Source: Cryptomeria japonica (lineage: Eukaryota > Streptophyta > Pinopsida > Cupressales > Cupressaceae). From it: DNA of 64,000 nucleotides. Below, one piece after another: positions 22,073-33,290 of this stretch. A model generated the notes under the pieces. The model searched no databases and was not told the origin of the DNA. It saw nothing but the letters and a program-made list of their open reading frames with translations. How positions within the stretch are numbered: position 1 is the first letter of the stretch; each line of letters opens with the position of its first letter. Location: NCBI RefSeq assembly GCF_030272615.1, contig NC_081415.1:600050644-600114643 (forward strand), in the 5' to 3' direction. A program made the position numbers and the translations under genes.

Positions 22073-23449
22073 TGATGAAATAACTCTAATCCCGGGCAAA
22101 CAATTGAGAGGGGGGATAAATCAGTTGTCCCAAAAATGCACAAATTAAACTTAAACTCTGATTTGATTATTAAGCATGGAAGCATGAATCAACAACACAT
22201 CAAGAACACACATAACACCAATATTTTTGACATGGAAAACCTAGTCAAGGGAAAAACCACAGTGGGAACCTACCCACAATATGATGATACTCTGCTAGAA
22301 GTATAGAAAATATTACAATGGGGAATGCACATGTATTTAGGCACACTACCTAGAGCTTACTGCTAAAAAACAACAAAGGGTTACAACCCAGGGAAGACTC
22401 GTTGTCTTACAAACACATTCAGATTACATCCAGAAGATCATGAACTGATGAAATAACATCTCCTAATGCCTAGCTATAGTTTTGGTTAAGCACATAAACA
22501 ACTTCTCTTCACCCTTCTTCTCTTTCTCTAAAATATATATGCGTTATTCACTCATATGCATCTGATTCTCATCCATATACTTACTTGCATACTCAATTAC
22601 AAAGATATTACATTTATTTATACATGACATAAACCTCACCAACATTGGCTCAACACTCATCACCTAATTACAAAAATATAATCACACACTACAAAACCAA
22701 ATCTGGACCAAGCAATGTTGGCTAAGACATAGCATGGACCCATATCACATGCCTCAAATATGAAACACCTCCAAGAATTATGCATTGAACATCCACAACA
22801 CGCTACAAACATCTGGTCGGTCAAAACAAAGAAGAACACCAACACATCAAAGAAAACCATCAATTATGTGCACAATGATCGATGCAAACCACCAACATAA
22901 AAGGAACATGATCCAAAAACATCCAAAAGCATCATGAATTAGCACCGCAACATCCACACCAACTCAAATTACTAGAATCATATCATCATCATACCAAACT
23001 TCAAGAACATTAACTGCAACGACTGTCAACCTAGAAAAAATCACTTGCAAAGCTCCAAACCACAAACCATCTAAATTAAAGACACACATCAACGTCCGAA
23101 ACATTCCTCCAAATCCATAGATCAAGATATTACAATATGGAACAATGCAGATCAAATTATTGACATACTAGCATCACTAAACAATAGAAAAAATGGCCAC
23201 AACACAGATAACCATAACTCACTCAAATCTACATGCGGACCTCTAAAAATTGCACTGAATCATCTAAACACAATCCTCTACAAACCCTTTAATTCACAAA
23301 TGCTGATCATCAACATGATGAACAAACTCACTTACTGACCTCAACTAAAACACTGTCACAGACAGAGAAATATGTTGACATCAATGACAACACAACTCTC
23401 GGATATCATTAAAGCACATATTTGCATCAATATCTCCAAATATCCAACA
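22073..23449 (-). repeat. 3' LTR of E2
   Basis: 1377 bp from TGATGAAATAACTC to ATATCCAACA on the plus strand, homologous to 41532-42913 with blocks such as ACTCTGATTTGATTATTAAG. A TATA-like TATAAATAAA is at about 22613-22622 on the minus strand. Confidence 0.9.
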
Positions 23450-23533
23450 ATCTCCCGCTTTGGCATTGATGGCAACATATGATGTGAAAAAGAATCAATG
23501 ACAAATAAATCAACAACTCTCTCAAATTACTCT
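23450..23533 (-). promoter_or_regulatory. Polypurine tract and 3' end of E2 interior
   Basis: Minus strand CATCAATGCCAAAGCGGGAGAT lies directly before the LTR; it primes plus-strand DNA synthesis. The sequence stops at 23533, where E4 begins after target ACTCT, and continues at 37147. Confidence 0.8.
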
Positions 23534-24464
23534 TGTTGGCAATTGACACTCTATTGGTTCGTTTCACTATGTTGTCATTGATGGAAACATGATTTTGTGT
23601 TCTGACTTCATGTTTTGATTCTATGGTGTACTGACAGACACTTCACAAATTCTACACTGGAACCAACACTGATAGGACATAAGACTTATTTGGTCACCGA
23701 CAAGGCAAGCCGACATGGTATAGTAAAGTTCATCGGTATTGGAGGCCGACATATCTTGGATCCGACATCGATAATTTATTTTATTGTTTATACATTTATG
23801 TTATCTGGCTGACATGTAATTTGATATTGTATATATCTTTGTAAGCCAACATAAGGCATACAGTTGTATAGGGTATATAGGCCAGTTTTATTAGATCATT
23901 ATGAATGAATGTAATGGAGGTAATGGATCATGATGCAAATGCAATATGATGCAAAATTATTTAGAGAGATTATGTATATGAGGAAATTATTGTAAGGGTT
24001 ATTACAATAAAGGGGTTTAGGGTTTCTAATCGGAATAGATAGAGCTTAAACCAGAACTGTATTCTGGCATAGAAAATTCTATCTTAGCAGTTCACACTTG
24101 TCCAGATTGTTCTCTGGAATTTTATGTAGTCAGTTAGGCTTCTATTGTGATTGAGTAGTGTGCTCTAGGTTGTAAGGCTTCCTGCAAGTGCATGCCCCTC
24201 ATATTTTGTAATCTCTTCATATGGCCAGTGGTTTGATATTGTGGGTCACAAATCCCACCATGATTTTTCCTCTTTGAGGTTTTCCACGTATAAATTTGTG
24301 TTATGATTCTCATTTATGTGTTTGTCTTATTGGTTTCTTTACTTCTTTCAATTTTGTATGTACCTGTATACCGGTTGGTGTATGAATGTTTTAATAAGGC
24401 TAAAATAAACTATTTTGGTATAACACTGATTCACCCCCCCTCTCAGTGTTATTGGTTTCCAACA
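23534..24464 (+). repeat. 5' LTR of E4
   Basis: TGTTGGCAATTGAC to GGTTTCCAACA. A TATA-like TATATAGG sits at 23874-23881. A perfect 10-bp inverted repeat (24420-24429 and 24443-24452) flanks a C-rich loop 12 bp before the LTR end. Confidence 0.92.
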
Positions 24465-24477
24465 ATTGGTATCAGAT
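24465..24477 (+). promoter_or_regulatory. Primer binding site of E4
   Basis: ATTGGTATCAGATC starts directly after the LTR and matches initiator tRNA-Met except for its last bases. Confidence 0.88.
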
Positions 24478-24479
24478 CC

Positions 24480-25533
24480 TTGTGCCTCAAAGGAAGTTTA
24501 ACAGCTTGAGGAAGATCTTGAAACCAGAATCCATGAATATAGCTTTGGAGAAGCAGCTTGAGATGGCACTTGAAGATTATGATACTGAAAGGTTGAAGAA
24601 CTTAAAGCTACAAGATGAATTGAATTCTGCTAAGGAATTCATTCTTGTCCTACAAGAGAGGCTATAATCTGTTCAAGCTAGGAGGAAGGAACTTTTGCAA
24701 AATCAGGATGATGAAGAGAAAAATGCACTTAAGGAGCAATGTAAGAAATTGAGTCAGGAGAACATGGTTATGAAGAATGAAATACAAGTTATAACTATGA
24801 GGATGTCTAAGGAGATTGAGGACAGAAAGGAAAAGGAAGAAAGTCTTGTTGTATCCCTGAAGAACAAGTTTGAAGAATGTGGTCGGTTGGTTCATGAAAA
24901 TGATATGTTGAGAACTGATTGGGTACTATCCTAGAGTAATGAGAAAGAGCTTGAGAGACAAATGATAATACTAAGAGAAGATTTAACTACTGCAAGTGAG
25001 TACAAAGAAAAATTCAAGATCAACTCAGTACAACTTGATGAGTTATTGAAGAGACAGAGGTAGATTGGAGATTCCAGTGGACTTGGATTTGAGCAAGGGC
25101 AAAGTTCCGGTACTTCTAATGAAGATCAAAACCATAAGGCAACGGTAAGACAATTCAATATTTATAAATTCAATGGTAGATGTTTTGTGTTTGTAATAGA
25201 TTTGGTCACATGGCTAGGCAATGTAGAAACAAAGCAAGTCAGAACCCTGATTCTACTGCCGGTAAATGTTCTAAATACAATAAGTTTGGTCATAAGACAA
25301 AAGATTGCAGAATGAATGTAAAATGCTATGATTGTGGAAAAATTGGACATATGGCTAATCAGTGCAGGTCAAGCAATTTCACCGATTTTAGCAAAGCAAT
25401 TCAAAAGAACAATGTTACATGTTATGCATGCAATGAAGTTGGACATAATACTAAGTTCTGTAGAAGCAAAAATCCACCAGTTAGTAATGGAGGATCAAAT
25501 GAAAAAGGAAAAGAGAAGGCTAGTGAAATCTGA
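24480..25533 (+). pseudogene. Gag of E4: coiled coil plus four zinc knuckles
   Basis: The N-terminal 24480-25070 is Glu/Lys/Leu-rich with heptad spacing (e.g. ALKEQCKKLSQEN, MKNEIQVITMRMSKEIED) and would form a long coiled coil. Ordinary copia Gag lacks this, having a UBN2-type core instead. From 25180 four knuckles follow: CVCNRFGHMARQC, a second with Tyr for the second Cys (CSKYNKFGHKTKDC), CYDCGKIGHMANQC and CYACNEVGHNTKFC. Stops at 24666 and 24931, and a frameshift before the fingers, break it. It probably coated element RNA. Coiled-coil self-assembly plus CCHC RNA binding is inferred, not shown. Confidence 0.78.
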
Positions 25534-25866
25534 CAAGATCCTACTTAGAGATGGGTTAGGAAGACTGAAGAACAAACATCAGATGGGAATGTCTCAGTTA
25601 CTTATCCGACAGAAGAGGCTGCTCTTGCACCGACAGGAAGCTCATCCAGTAACTATGGCAGATACCTTAGGGGTAGGCAAAATTCATGAAGATGCTGCAT
25701 ATGCCCCGAAAAGAGGTTCCAGATATTGGAGAGGATTATCCAGCATGGGTATGTTCTGAGCGAGATCCAGTATCTTTCACTAACAGTCATTTATGTCAAT
25801 GGAAGATTAGGGTTTTTCTTGAAGGTTAAAAGGTCGAATACACTTCATTGTTAATCACCTTGTATT

Positions 25867-25930
25867 CAGAGTGATTTCAGAGCAATTCAGAGCAATTCAG
25901 TGTGATTAGAGGCAATTCAGAGGCAATTAG
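25867..25930. repeat. Short tandem repeat AGAGCAATTC/AGAGGCAATTC
   Basis: About five 10- to 12-bp units (CAGAGCAATT, AGAGGCAATT) in the spacer between the E4 Gag and ORF2. Confidence 0.85.
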
Positions 25931-26017
25931 ATTTCTTCTTGAGTGATTTCACCGACATCTGGAAGAATTTATTGAAGGTATTCACTGAGAGCAACCAAGA
26001 GGTATTTTTCTTTAAAC

Positions 26018-28742
26018 ATGGAAGTAGGATCATTTTCTATTCCTATTTTTGTTGCAAACCCAACTGTAGTGGAGGTCAAGAACCACCCAAGGCTAATTTT
26101 CAAGTGGTATCCACATGTGGCTACCCTGGAAGACTTGGTTGGAGTGTTTTTACACATTCCAGAGGGTGTTGTGTATGTAGAAGATACTAGGGAATATAGT
26201 CACTATCATATCGAGGACTTGGAAACTTCACAAATCAAGGAAATATATATGAGTGAGCTAATGGGAGAATCTGGAAAGATCAAACCGACATATAAACATA
26301 TTGAATAACTAGGGTTTACAGGCATTTTGGATATTTGGGAGTTTGAGGATGAGATAATTAGATATGTACTAAGAAGAGTACATGGGGAATTCATATGGTT
26401 GAACAAACCTTACAAAATCACCAAGGAAGCCATGCGGGCAATTACTGGTTTACCATTGATAGGGCAACATACAGACAAGAAAGTTTCAAATGACTCTGTG
26501 AGGAAGATCATCGGCACTACATTTGACAAAAGATCCATGAAAGTGAGAACTATCACTGACGCAAACACCAAATTTGGTAGCATGATTATTGGATATAAGG
26601 TAACTTAGTCAAATTGACTGAATTCTGTTTCCAGTTCATGCATTTTGGCTACATACAAACTGATGAGAGATAATGTAAAGTTAGATCTATGCGGTTGGGT
26701 GCTTGATGAGTTGTTAATCAACTTAGGAAAGATTAAGGGTGAGAAGAAGGGCACTTTCCGATATGGGAGCTTGTTAGTTTGCTTGATGCTATATTTTCTG
26801 AATGATTCACTCGATTCTAGCAAGAGGCAATGGACTTTTGACATTCTGGTAGGAAGACAATTGAAGTAGTCAATTGCTACATTAGGAAGCCAGAGATATG
26901 ATAAGATATGGGGTTATTTTAAGGCATTTCAAAAATCTATGAGGTCTAGGGTAAGGATACCTAAGCATATAGTAGAAAAATACTCTACCGAGATATGCTT
27001 CATGGTAAAGAAGGATGAGACTCTCATGGAAGTAGTTAAGTCACGAAAGATTTGGATTGAAGAAATGGGCCATGAGGTAGATGCCCAGATTCTTGACGCC
27101 TATGCAAAAATGCTAATTGATGCACCAATAGATGAGGCAGAGAAGCCTTGTGGCACAACACAATAGAAAACTCAAGAGGTTGAAACAGAGTTCAACCAGA
27201 AGAAAAGGGTGAAACAAGAAGGAAAAGCAAGTAAGTTTGTGCAGAAGGTCTTAAAGGACATCAAGGCACTAATTGATGTTGTCCCAAAGAAAGGCAGAAA
27301 GAGGAAGGATCTAAAAGTTTATATTGAACCTGTTATTGTAGAATTTGAATTAGAGGATGACACACTGTTAGCATTTAAGAGGGTTGTTAGGAAGAAACTA
27401 GAGGAAATAAAGGTGGAAGCAAAGAAGCAACCGGTTAGGAAGGTCACAATCAAGTTACCAGCATAGAAGCAAGCACCTAAAGCTACACCTATAGTTGCAT
27501 CCAATACTGCCAAGAGGAAGAAGAAGAGTGACATTGACTTAGCAATTGAAATTGGTAATGTAACTATCATACCACCTAAAACTTTTGCATAAATTGTAGA
27601 TGAAATCACTAAAGATGGCATGTTGAATATTGTTAAATTTTATTATGAAAACTTAGAGGATGATGAACACAGAGAGGTAGAAGAAGCAATCCTACTATAC
27701 TTGGATATCTATAAGAAATCCTTAATAGAGAGAGAAAATCAAATACCGTCTGAGTTATATAACATGTTAGATGCTAGAAGATTATCTGCTATGCAAGAAG
27801 ATAAACACATTAAAATTCAAGAACTATTATCTATCCGTGTTACTATAGCTCTTGATGAAATGGATAAGAGAATTGAGGCGATAAACAAAAAAGTTTTCAA
27901 TAGCAAACATATGATAACTCATCTGATGCTAGGGAGAGAGAATAAAATAATAAAGGAGACTAAAAAAGCATGGGTTAAATTTTTGGGAGAAAACAAAGGA
28001 TTCTTTACTTCATTGAAAACCAAGACAGACATTGTAGATACCTCAGTTGAAGGAAAAGGAAAGGGGATTATGGGTACTTCACCATTAGTTTTGAAAAATA
28101 TTAAGATAGTGGAAATTGATCCACCGATAAATAAAGATGTACAGACAAATATTGAGATACTTGTTAATACTGAGAATGAACAAGCTAACATTGTATAAGA
28201 TACTAATATTGAGGACAATTGTCCTCTAGATACAAATGTATAGGTTGAGGATACTGTTTCTATAGAGGAACCGACAATTACACAGACTGCACCAAGTGGC
28301 AAAGCCACCGGTGCAAGTGAGGAGGTTATAAAGGATAAAACATCAGAGCAAAAAATAGGAGAATCAGACAAGGAACTAGTTATTGGCCCATCATTATTGT
28401 AAATTGACACTTCTTAGGTAGAAAAGAAACAATCACAAAAATGAGTCCCATTGAAATGATGATGATGGTTGCTCAAAAAATAATGAAGGAGGGATCCACA
28501 AACAAGGGGATTACAGATTAATCAATCACTGTTCTACATAGATTGGTCCCAGAGTGTAAGATTGAAAATGAAGTGAGCCCTTTTGGAAAGCTTAAGGTAA
28601 TCACTGAGCACATATCAAAAGAATTTCAATCCTTACAACAAATATCTAACCTGCAAGCACTAGAAAGATTTACTCAGGCTAAGAGAGCTGCTTTTGATCA
28701 GGTAATAGAAACAGAGAAGAAGAAGATTGAGGAGAAGCTAAT
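26018..28742 (+). pseudogene. E4 ORF2, unassigned ~1,000-codon protein (5' part)
   Basis: An ordered series of open segments broken by single stops and interrupted at 28742 by E3, resuming at 35483. I recognise no RT, integrase, protease or host domain. Visible parts: a possible fold at 26018-26870 (ITKEAMRAITGLPLIGQ, TDANTKFGSMIIGYKV, KLDLCGWVLDELLINLGKIKGEKKGTFRYG), which has a faint likeness to the ITGLP motif of plant-mobile-domain proteins; 26939-27166; a Lys-rich segment (27209-27466: VPKKGRKRKDLK); a helical segment (27620-28198) and an acidic tail to about 28400. Codons remain mostly open in one frame over 2.7 kb, so it was coding. The start at 26018 is the first Met of the series. 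Confidence 0.65.
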
Positions 28743-29831
28743 TGTTAGGATTTGAAGGCAACTGAGAGGGGGGAGGTGAATTAGTTGTCTATTAATTTCA
28801 ACCCAAATATAACTTAATCAAACTTGATACATAATACCGGTAAACCAAAATTAATGTTGGTTAACAGATTAACAGTTAATATTAATACCGATGAAACTTA
28901 ATGCATGAAACAGAAAGAGAAACAACATCCACAACACATAACATAGAGATTTGTACGTGGAAACCCTGTAAGGGGAAAAACCATGGTGGGAAACCTTACC
29001 CACAATTAGATGATACTACTGTAGATAGTATGTGTGTACAAATGGGGTCTGCACATGCAAAAAGGCCAACTGCCTAGAGCTCACTGCTCAATCACAAGAT
29101 GGGAGTCACACTGACTACAATTGGATGATTAAATCCAATGATAATGTATTTCTCAAAGTAGCATCTCCAATGCTAGATTCAGTACCCGTTAAGCTTTGAT
29201 AATCACCTTCAAACCTTCCTTGAACCTTCTCTATGGTCTGTTCATATGATCTTCAATATTCACACATACCATGTTACAATACCATAACCTTACATTCATT
29301 TCTTACATCTCACAATTGAGATCTTACATATATACCAAAACCTAAGACCAAATGTGTAGGTCGGCCCACTAAGAATATTACAATTAAATCATTTATAAGT
29401 AAGTCAAGATGTGATGCATCATGTCGGCTCAATGTAATTACAACAATACCAATTGATTAAATCATCTCCATAACGTGTTGTGCTGTTCTAGAATAGATAA
29501 TGCATGCTGGTCCATAACTTAGACCAATTTGCCAGTAACAACAAATATGTTAGTCCGATTAGACCAATAACCAGAATACCAAAACCAAGTGTCCAAACCA
29601 TGTCTCTGACATAACCAAGTGATCTCCAGATGATAAAAATTCATCCTAAGTGCCGGTGAACAATATAACTTGCCGGTGAACAATATAACCTACTGGTGAA
29701 CCAAATACTGGTGACTGTGCATAAGTCAGTAAATTTGCCAGTGAACATAACCAAAGATCTCTAGAAGGATAAGTGTTGATAAGTGTTGACATCAATGACA
29801 AAACCAATGCAACATATCCATAATACCAACA
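28743..29831 (-). repeat. 3' LTR of E3
   Basis: 1089 bp from TGTTAGGATTTG to TAATACCAACA, homologous to 34416-35478. It shares the copia block near 28960-29000 (GAAACCCTGTAAGGGGAAAAACC). Confidence 0.92.
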
Positions 29832-30240
29832 ATCTCCCCCTTTGGCATTGATGGCAACACAAGATGGAAAAACCATCTAAATGCCAATAGCAGAAATGCC
29901 AGAAACCAAAAACCAACAATCTCCCGAATAGATCAATACCAGAAATCAAAATACAAATGCAGAGAGTAAAAATCTCTCCCCCAATGAATAATCTCTCCCC
30001 AAAGGATAATGTTTTTCCATAGATATCTCTCCCCCTTTGACATGAAATGCCAAAGCAATACAAATACTAGATACAACCAGTTCATAGAACCAATTACAAT
30101 AACCAACTATTATAACCAACTACTCCCCTTGAGAAGTAGTTCTCCTCCATCAAAGCCAGAAAAAGGTTTCTCTGTAAATTTTGTCGGTTTGATGCCAAGC
30201 ATCAACTGTGCAGGTCTCTACCGGTGAGGGTATAACCCCA
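29832..30240 (-). promoter_or_regulatory. Polypurine tract cluster of E3
   Basis: On the minus strand the tract next to the LTR is TGCCAAAGGGGGAGAT. Upstream lie further purine-rich runs near 29918, 29970, 29988, 30022 and 30123, most ending GGGAGA. One tract is normal for copia; the array is unusual. Confidence 0.75.
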
Positions 30241-30302
30241 AGCTTCTCTCTGAGATATTCAAAAGTTTCCTTAGGCAAAGGCTTAGTAAAGATATCTACA
30301 AT

Positions 30303-30946
30303 CTACTCTTTAGTATTCACATAAACCAATCTCACTTCTTTTGCTTCAAAATTCTCTTTCAGAAAATTATATTTGATAGAAACATGTTTAGTTTTAGAGT
30401 GAAATACCAGATTCTTAGATATATCAATTGTTGCTGAATTGTCACAATAAATGATTATAGGTTCTTTGCATTTTACCTTTATGTCCTTCAACATTTACTT
30501 AATCCATAATACCTGAGTACAATTAGTTGCTGCTGCAACATATTCTGATTCTGCTGTTGATAATGATGTACAACTCTGTTTCTTGCTCAACTATGAAATC
30601 AATCTTCTACCAAGAAAGAATGCCCTGGCGGTGGTGCTCTTTCTGTCATATACATCTCCTTCCCAATTAGCATTGGTGTATGCACATAAATCAAAATTTT
30701 CATCTTTAGAATACCATAAACCAAGATTTGTTGTGCCTTGTAAATACTAGAAAATCCTTTTCACTACTGATTCATGATTTTCTCTAGGATTACTCTGAAA
30801 TCTTGAAACAATACACAGTGCATTCATTATATCAGGTCTTGTTTGTGTCAAATATAGTAAACCTCCAATCATAGATTTGTATCTTGTTAGATTAACATGA
30901 GTTGAACCATCCTTCAATGATAGTTTATCAGTTGTAGTCATAGGAG
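30303..30946 (-). pseudogene. copia RNase H and connection domain (E3)
   Basis: After RT, the minus strand encodes the connection segment (RYKSMIGGLLYLTQTRPDIM, in 30747-31013) and RNase H. The RNase H end (30303-30494) reads IYCDNSATIDISKNLVFHSKTKHVSIKYNF, with the conserved copia CDN...SKTKHI motif, and ends VYVNTKE, where D-x-x-T-K is usual. Stops at 30495 and 30746 break it. E2 carries a longer version of the same block. Confidence 0.82.
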
Positions 30947-32059
30947 TACTTACCGGTTTATAGTTTTCCATACCAAATTTCTTCGGTAGTTCTTGAAGTA
31001 CTTTTTTTGACATATGAATATACCTTTATCATTCTGTGAAATCTGCAATCCTAAAAAGAATTTTATCTCCCCAATCATAGACATTTCAAATTCTTCCTGC
31101 ATCTTATTAGAAAAGTCTTTACATAATCCATCTTCTCCTCCAAAAATGATGTCATCAACAAAAAATTCAATAACCAAGATGTCTTCATTAGTCACTTTAA
31201 AATATAAGTTGCTGTTAGCATTACCTTTAGTGTAACCAAGATTCAAAAGATATTTGTCCAATCTAGCATACCAAGCTCTAAGAGCTTGCTTCGATCCATA
31301 TAAAGCTTTCCTTAATCTGCAAACCACATCTTTATCATTTGTCAATGAAAATCCATCAGGTTGTTCAATGTAAACTTCCTATTCAAGATCACCATTCAGG
31401 AATGCATATTTAACATCCATTTGATATACTTTATAGTTCTTGTGTGCTGCAAATGCAAGAAATAATCTGACTGCCTCAATTCTAGCTACCGGTGCAAAGG
31501 TTTCATTGTAATCAATTCCCTCTTTCTATGAATATACTTTACACACTAATCTTGCTTTGTTTTTTATTACCTTACCATCTTCATTAAGTTTATTTCCGAA
31601 TACCCATTTAGTTCCAATTACATTTTTATCTCTAGGTCGGGGAACCAATGTCCATGTATTGTTCTTTTCAATTTGTTCTAATTCATCTTCCATAGCTCTA
31701 ATCCAATGTTTATCTTCACATGTCTCAATAACAGATGTTGGTTCAATTTGAGAAATTAAACATGCTTCTTCATTTGCCACTCTTCCTCTTATCATAACTC
31801 CTTGATACTTATTCCCAATTATTTGACTTTCAGAGTGATTTAATCTTACATACCTGGGTGTGTTCACTTGCTGTTGTTCTTCAGTCACTTTGGAATTCTC
31901 TGATGATGCTGGTGTGACTAGATCTATATTATGTGCCGGTGCATTTTGTATAGGTTCATTTATGATCATCTCAACTGCCGGTTTAGAATCTATAGACCTT
32001 GAATTTCCTCTAAAGTGTTCATCTATCTTCACATTTGCACTCTCAATGATTTTCTGCAA
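30747..32059 (-). pseudogene. copia reverse transcriptase and integrase linker (E3)
   Basis: The frame at 31526-32059 holds the linker and start of RT ([45 protein letters not shown]). The palm region follows in two further pieces, including [20 protein letters not shown] and the catalytic box FFVDDIIFGG (in 30950-31345), with both aspartates. Frameshifts separate the pieces, and the segment for the first catalytic Asp (about 31345-31525) has stops. The order and motifs are diagnostic of copia RT; the copy is dead. Confidence 0.87.
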
Positions 32060-32779
32060 TCTTTTATTAAAACATCTATATACTTTGCTCTTAGATGAAT
32101 AACCAAGAAATATACCTTCATCACTTCTAGGATCAAATTTACCAATATACTCATCTCTCCTAATGTAGCATTTGCTTCCAAATATTCTGAAGTACTTAAG
32201 AGTAGGAATATTACCAAACCATAATTCATAGGGTGTAAACCGGTTTCACGTTTGATGTGAACTCTGTTGAAAGTGTAAACCGTTGTATTCACTGCTTCTC
32301 TCCAATACACATGAGGTAGATTTGCTTCTGATATCATGCTTCTAGCTACATCCAGAATAGTTTTATTCTTCCTTTCCACAACTCCATTTTGCTAAGGTGT
32401 CTGGGGTACTGATAGTTGTCTTCTAATTCCATTCACTTCACAAAATGTATTGAACTCCTTAGATGTAAATTCACCTCCTTGATCTGATCTTAAACAATTG
32501 ATTTTCTTACTGGTTTCATTCTCTACAAGTGCCTTGAATATTTTGAGTTTCCCAAAATCTTCTGATTTCCCCCTGAGAAAAGTAACCAAACACATTCTAG
32601 AATAATCATCAATAATTAGCGTAAATTATCTATCTTCGTGTAGACTTCTTGTTCTTGCCAGACCACACAAGTCAGTATGAATTAAATCAAGAACATAATT
32701 GGATTTCTCAGAAATACTCTTAAAAGTTGTTCTAACTTGTTTTCCCATTTGACATTCCTTACATACCTGATTATGAGGT
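32060..32779 (-). pseudogene. copia integrase (E3), fragmented
   Basis: Integrase remnants in two frames. The core includes CLRSDQGGEFTSKEF (in 32392-32595; second catalytic Asp), then QNG/ERKNKTILDVARSM at the top of 32029-32379 (catalytic Glu in ERKN). The first catalytic Asp lies about 32690 in a frame with stops. The C-terminal part in 32029-32379 keeps WREAVNT and YTFNRVHIK. It lies between protease and RT as in all copia elements. Confidence 0.82.
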
Positions 32780-32780
32780 T

Positions 32781-33290
32781 TTACAATATTAGGAAATCCC
32801 TTACTGCCTTAGATGAACTAATCTTTACAATGCAATCAAAATTCACATGACAGAGTCTTTTATGCCATAACCAACTTTCATCAATATGTGCAATCAAACA
32901 TGTATTTTCATTGTTATTCAAATGAAAGATATTACCTCTAGTTTTATTACTGGTTGCAATTTCCAAACTAGTTCTGTTCATGATTTTGCATTTACCATTC
33001 TTGAATTGTAACTGAAATCCCTTTTCAGCTAATTGACCAACACTCAAAAGATTATGCTTCAAACCTTAAACATAATAAACGTTGTCAGTATTGTGCTTAC
33101 CATCAAAAGATATAGTGCCTTTTCCTATGATCAAACAAGATTTGTCATCTCCAAATCTTACTAGACCTCCATTGTATTCCTGAAAAGATAAGAATTTACT
33201 TTTATCACTAGTCATATGACGTGAACATCCAGAATCTATAATCCATTCATCCTTTTCTTCAATTTTAGCTGCCAGGGCCTTCTCTACCGG
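32781..33290 (-). pseudogene. copia protease and GAG-pre-integrase (E3)
   Basis: The catalytic protease motif IIDSGCSRHMTSDKSKF lies at the C-terminal end of the 33066-34064 frame (D-S-G intact). A stop at 33063 splits it from the pre-integrase frame 32781-33062, which has LKHNLLSVGQ, then HLNNNENTCLIAHIDESWLW and CHVNFDCIVKI. The zinc-binding histidine and the first cysteines can be traced. The single stop separates Gag-protease from the rest. Confidence 0.87.

Noticed and set aside
27919-28410. 163-codon minus ORF
   Set aside because: Antisense shadow of the E4 ORF2.
26018-28742. E4 ORF2 as an endogenous virus gene or env-like gene
   Set aside because: No signal peptide, membrane segment or glycoprotein feature seen; composition is charged and soluble.
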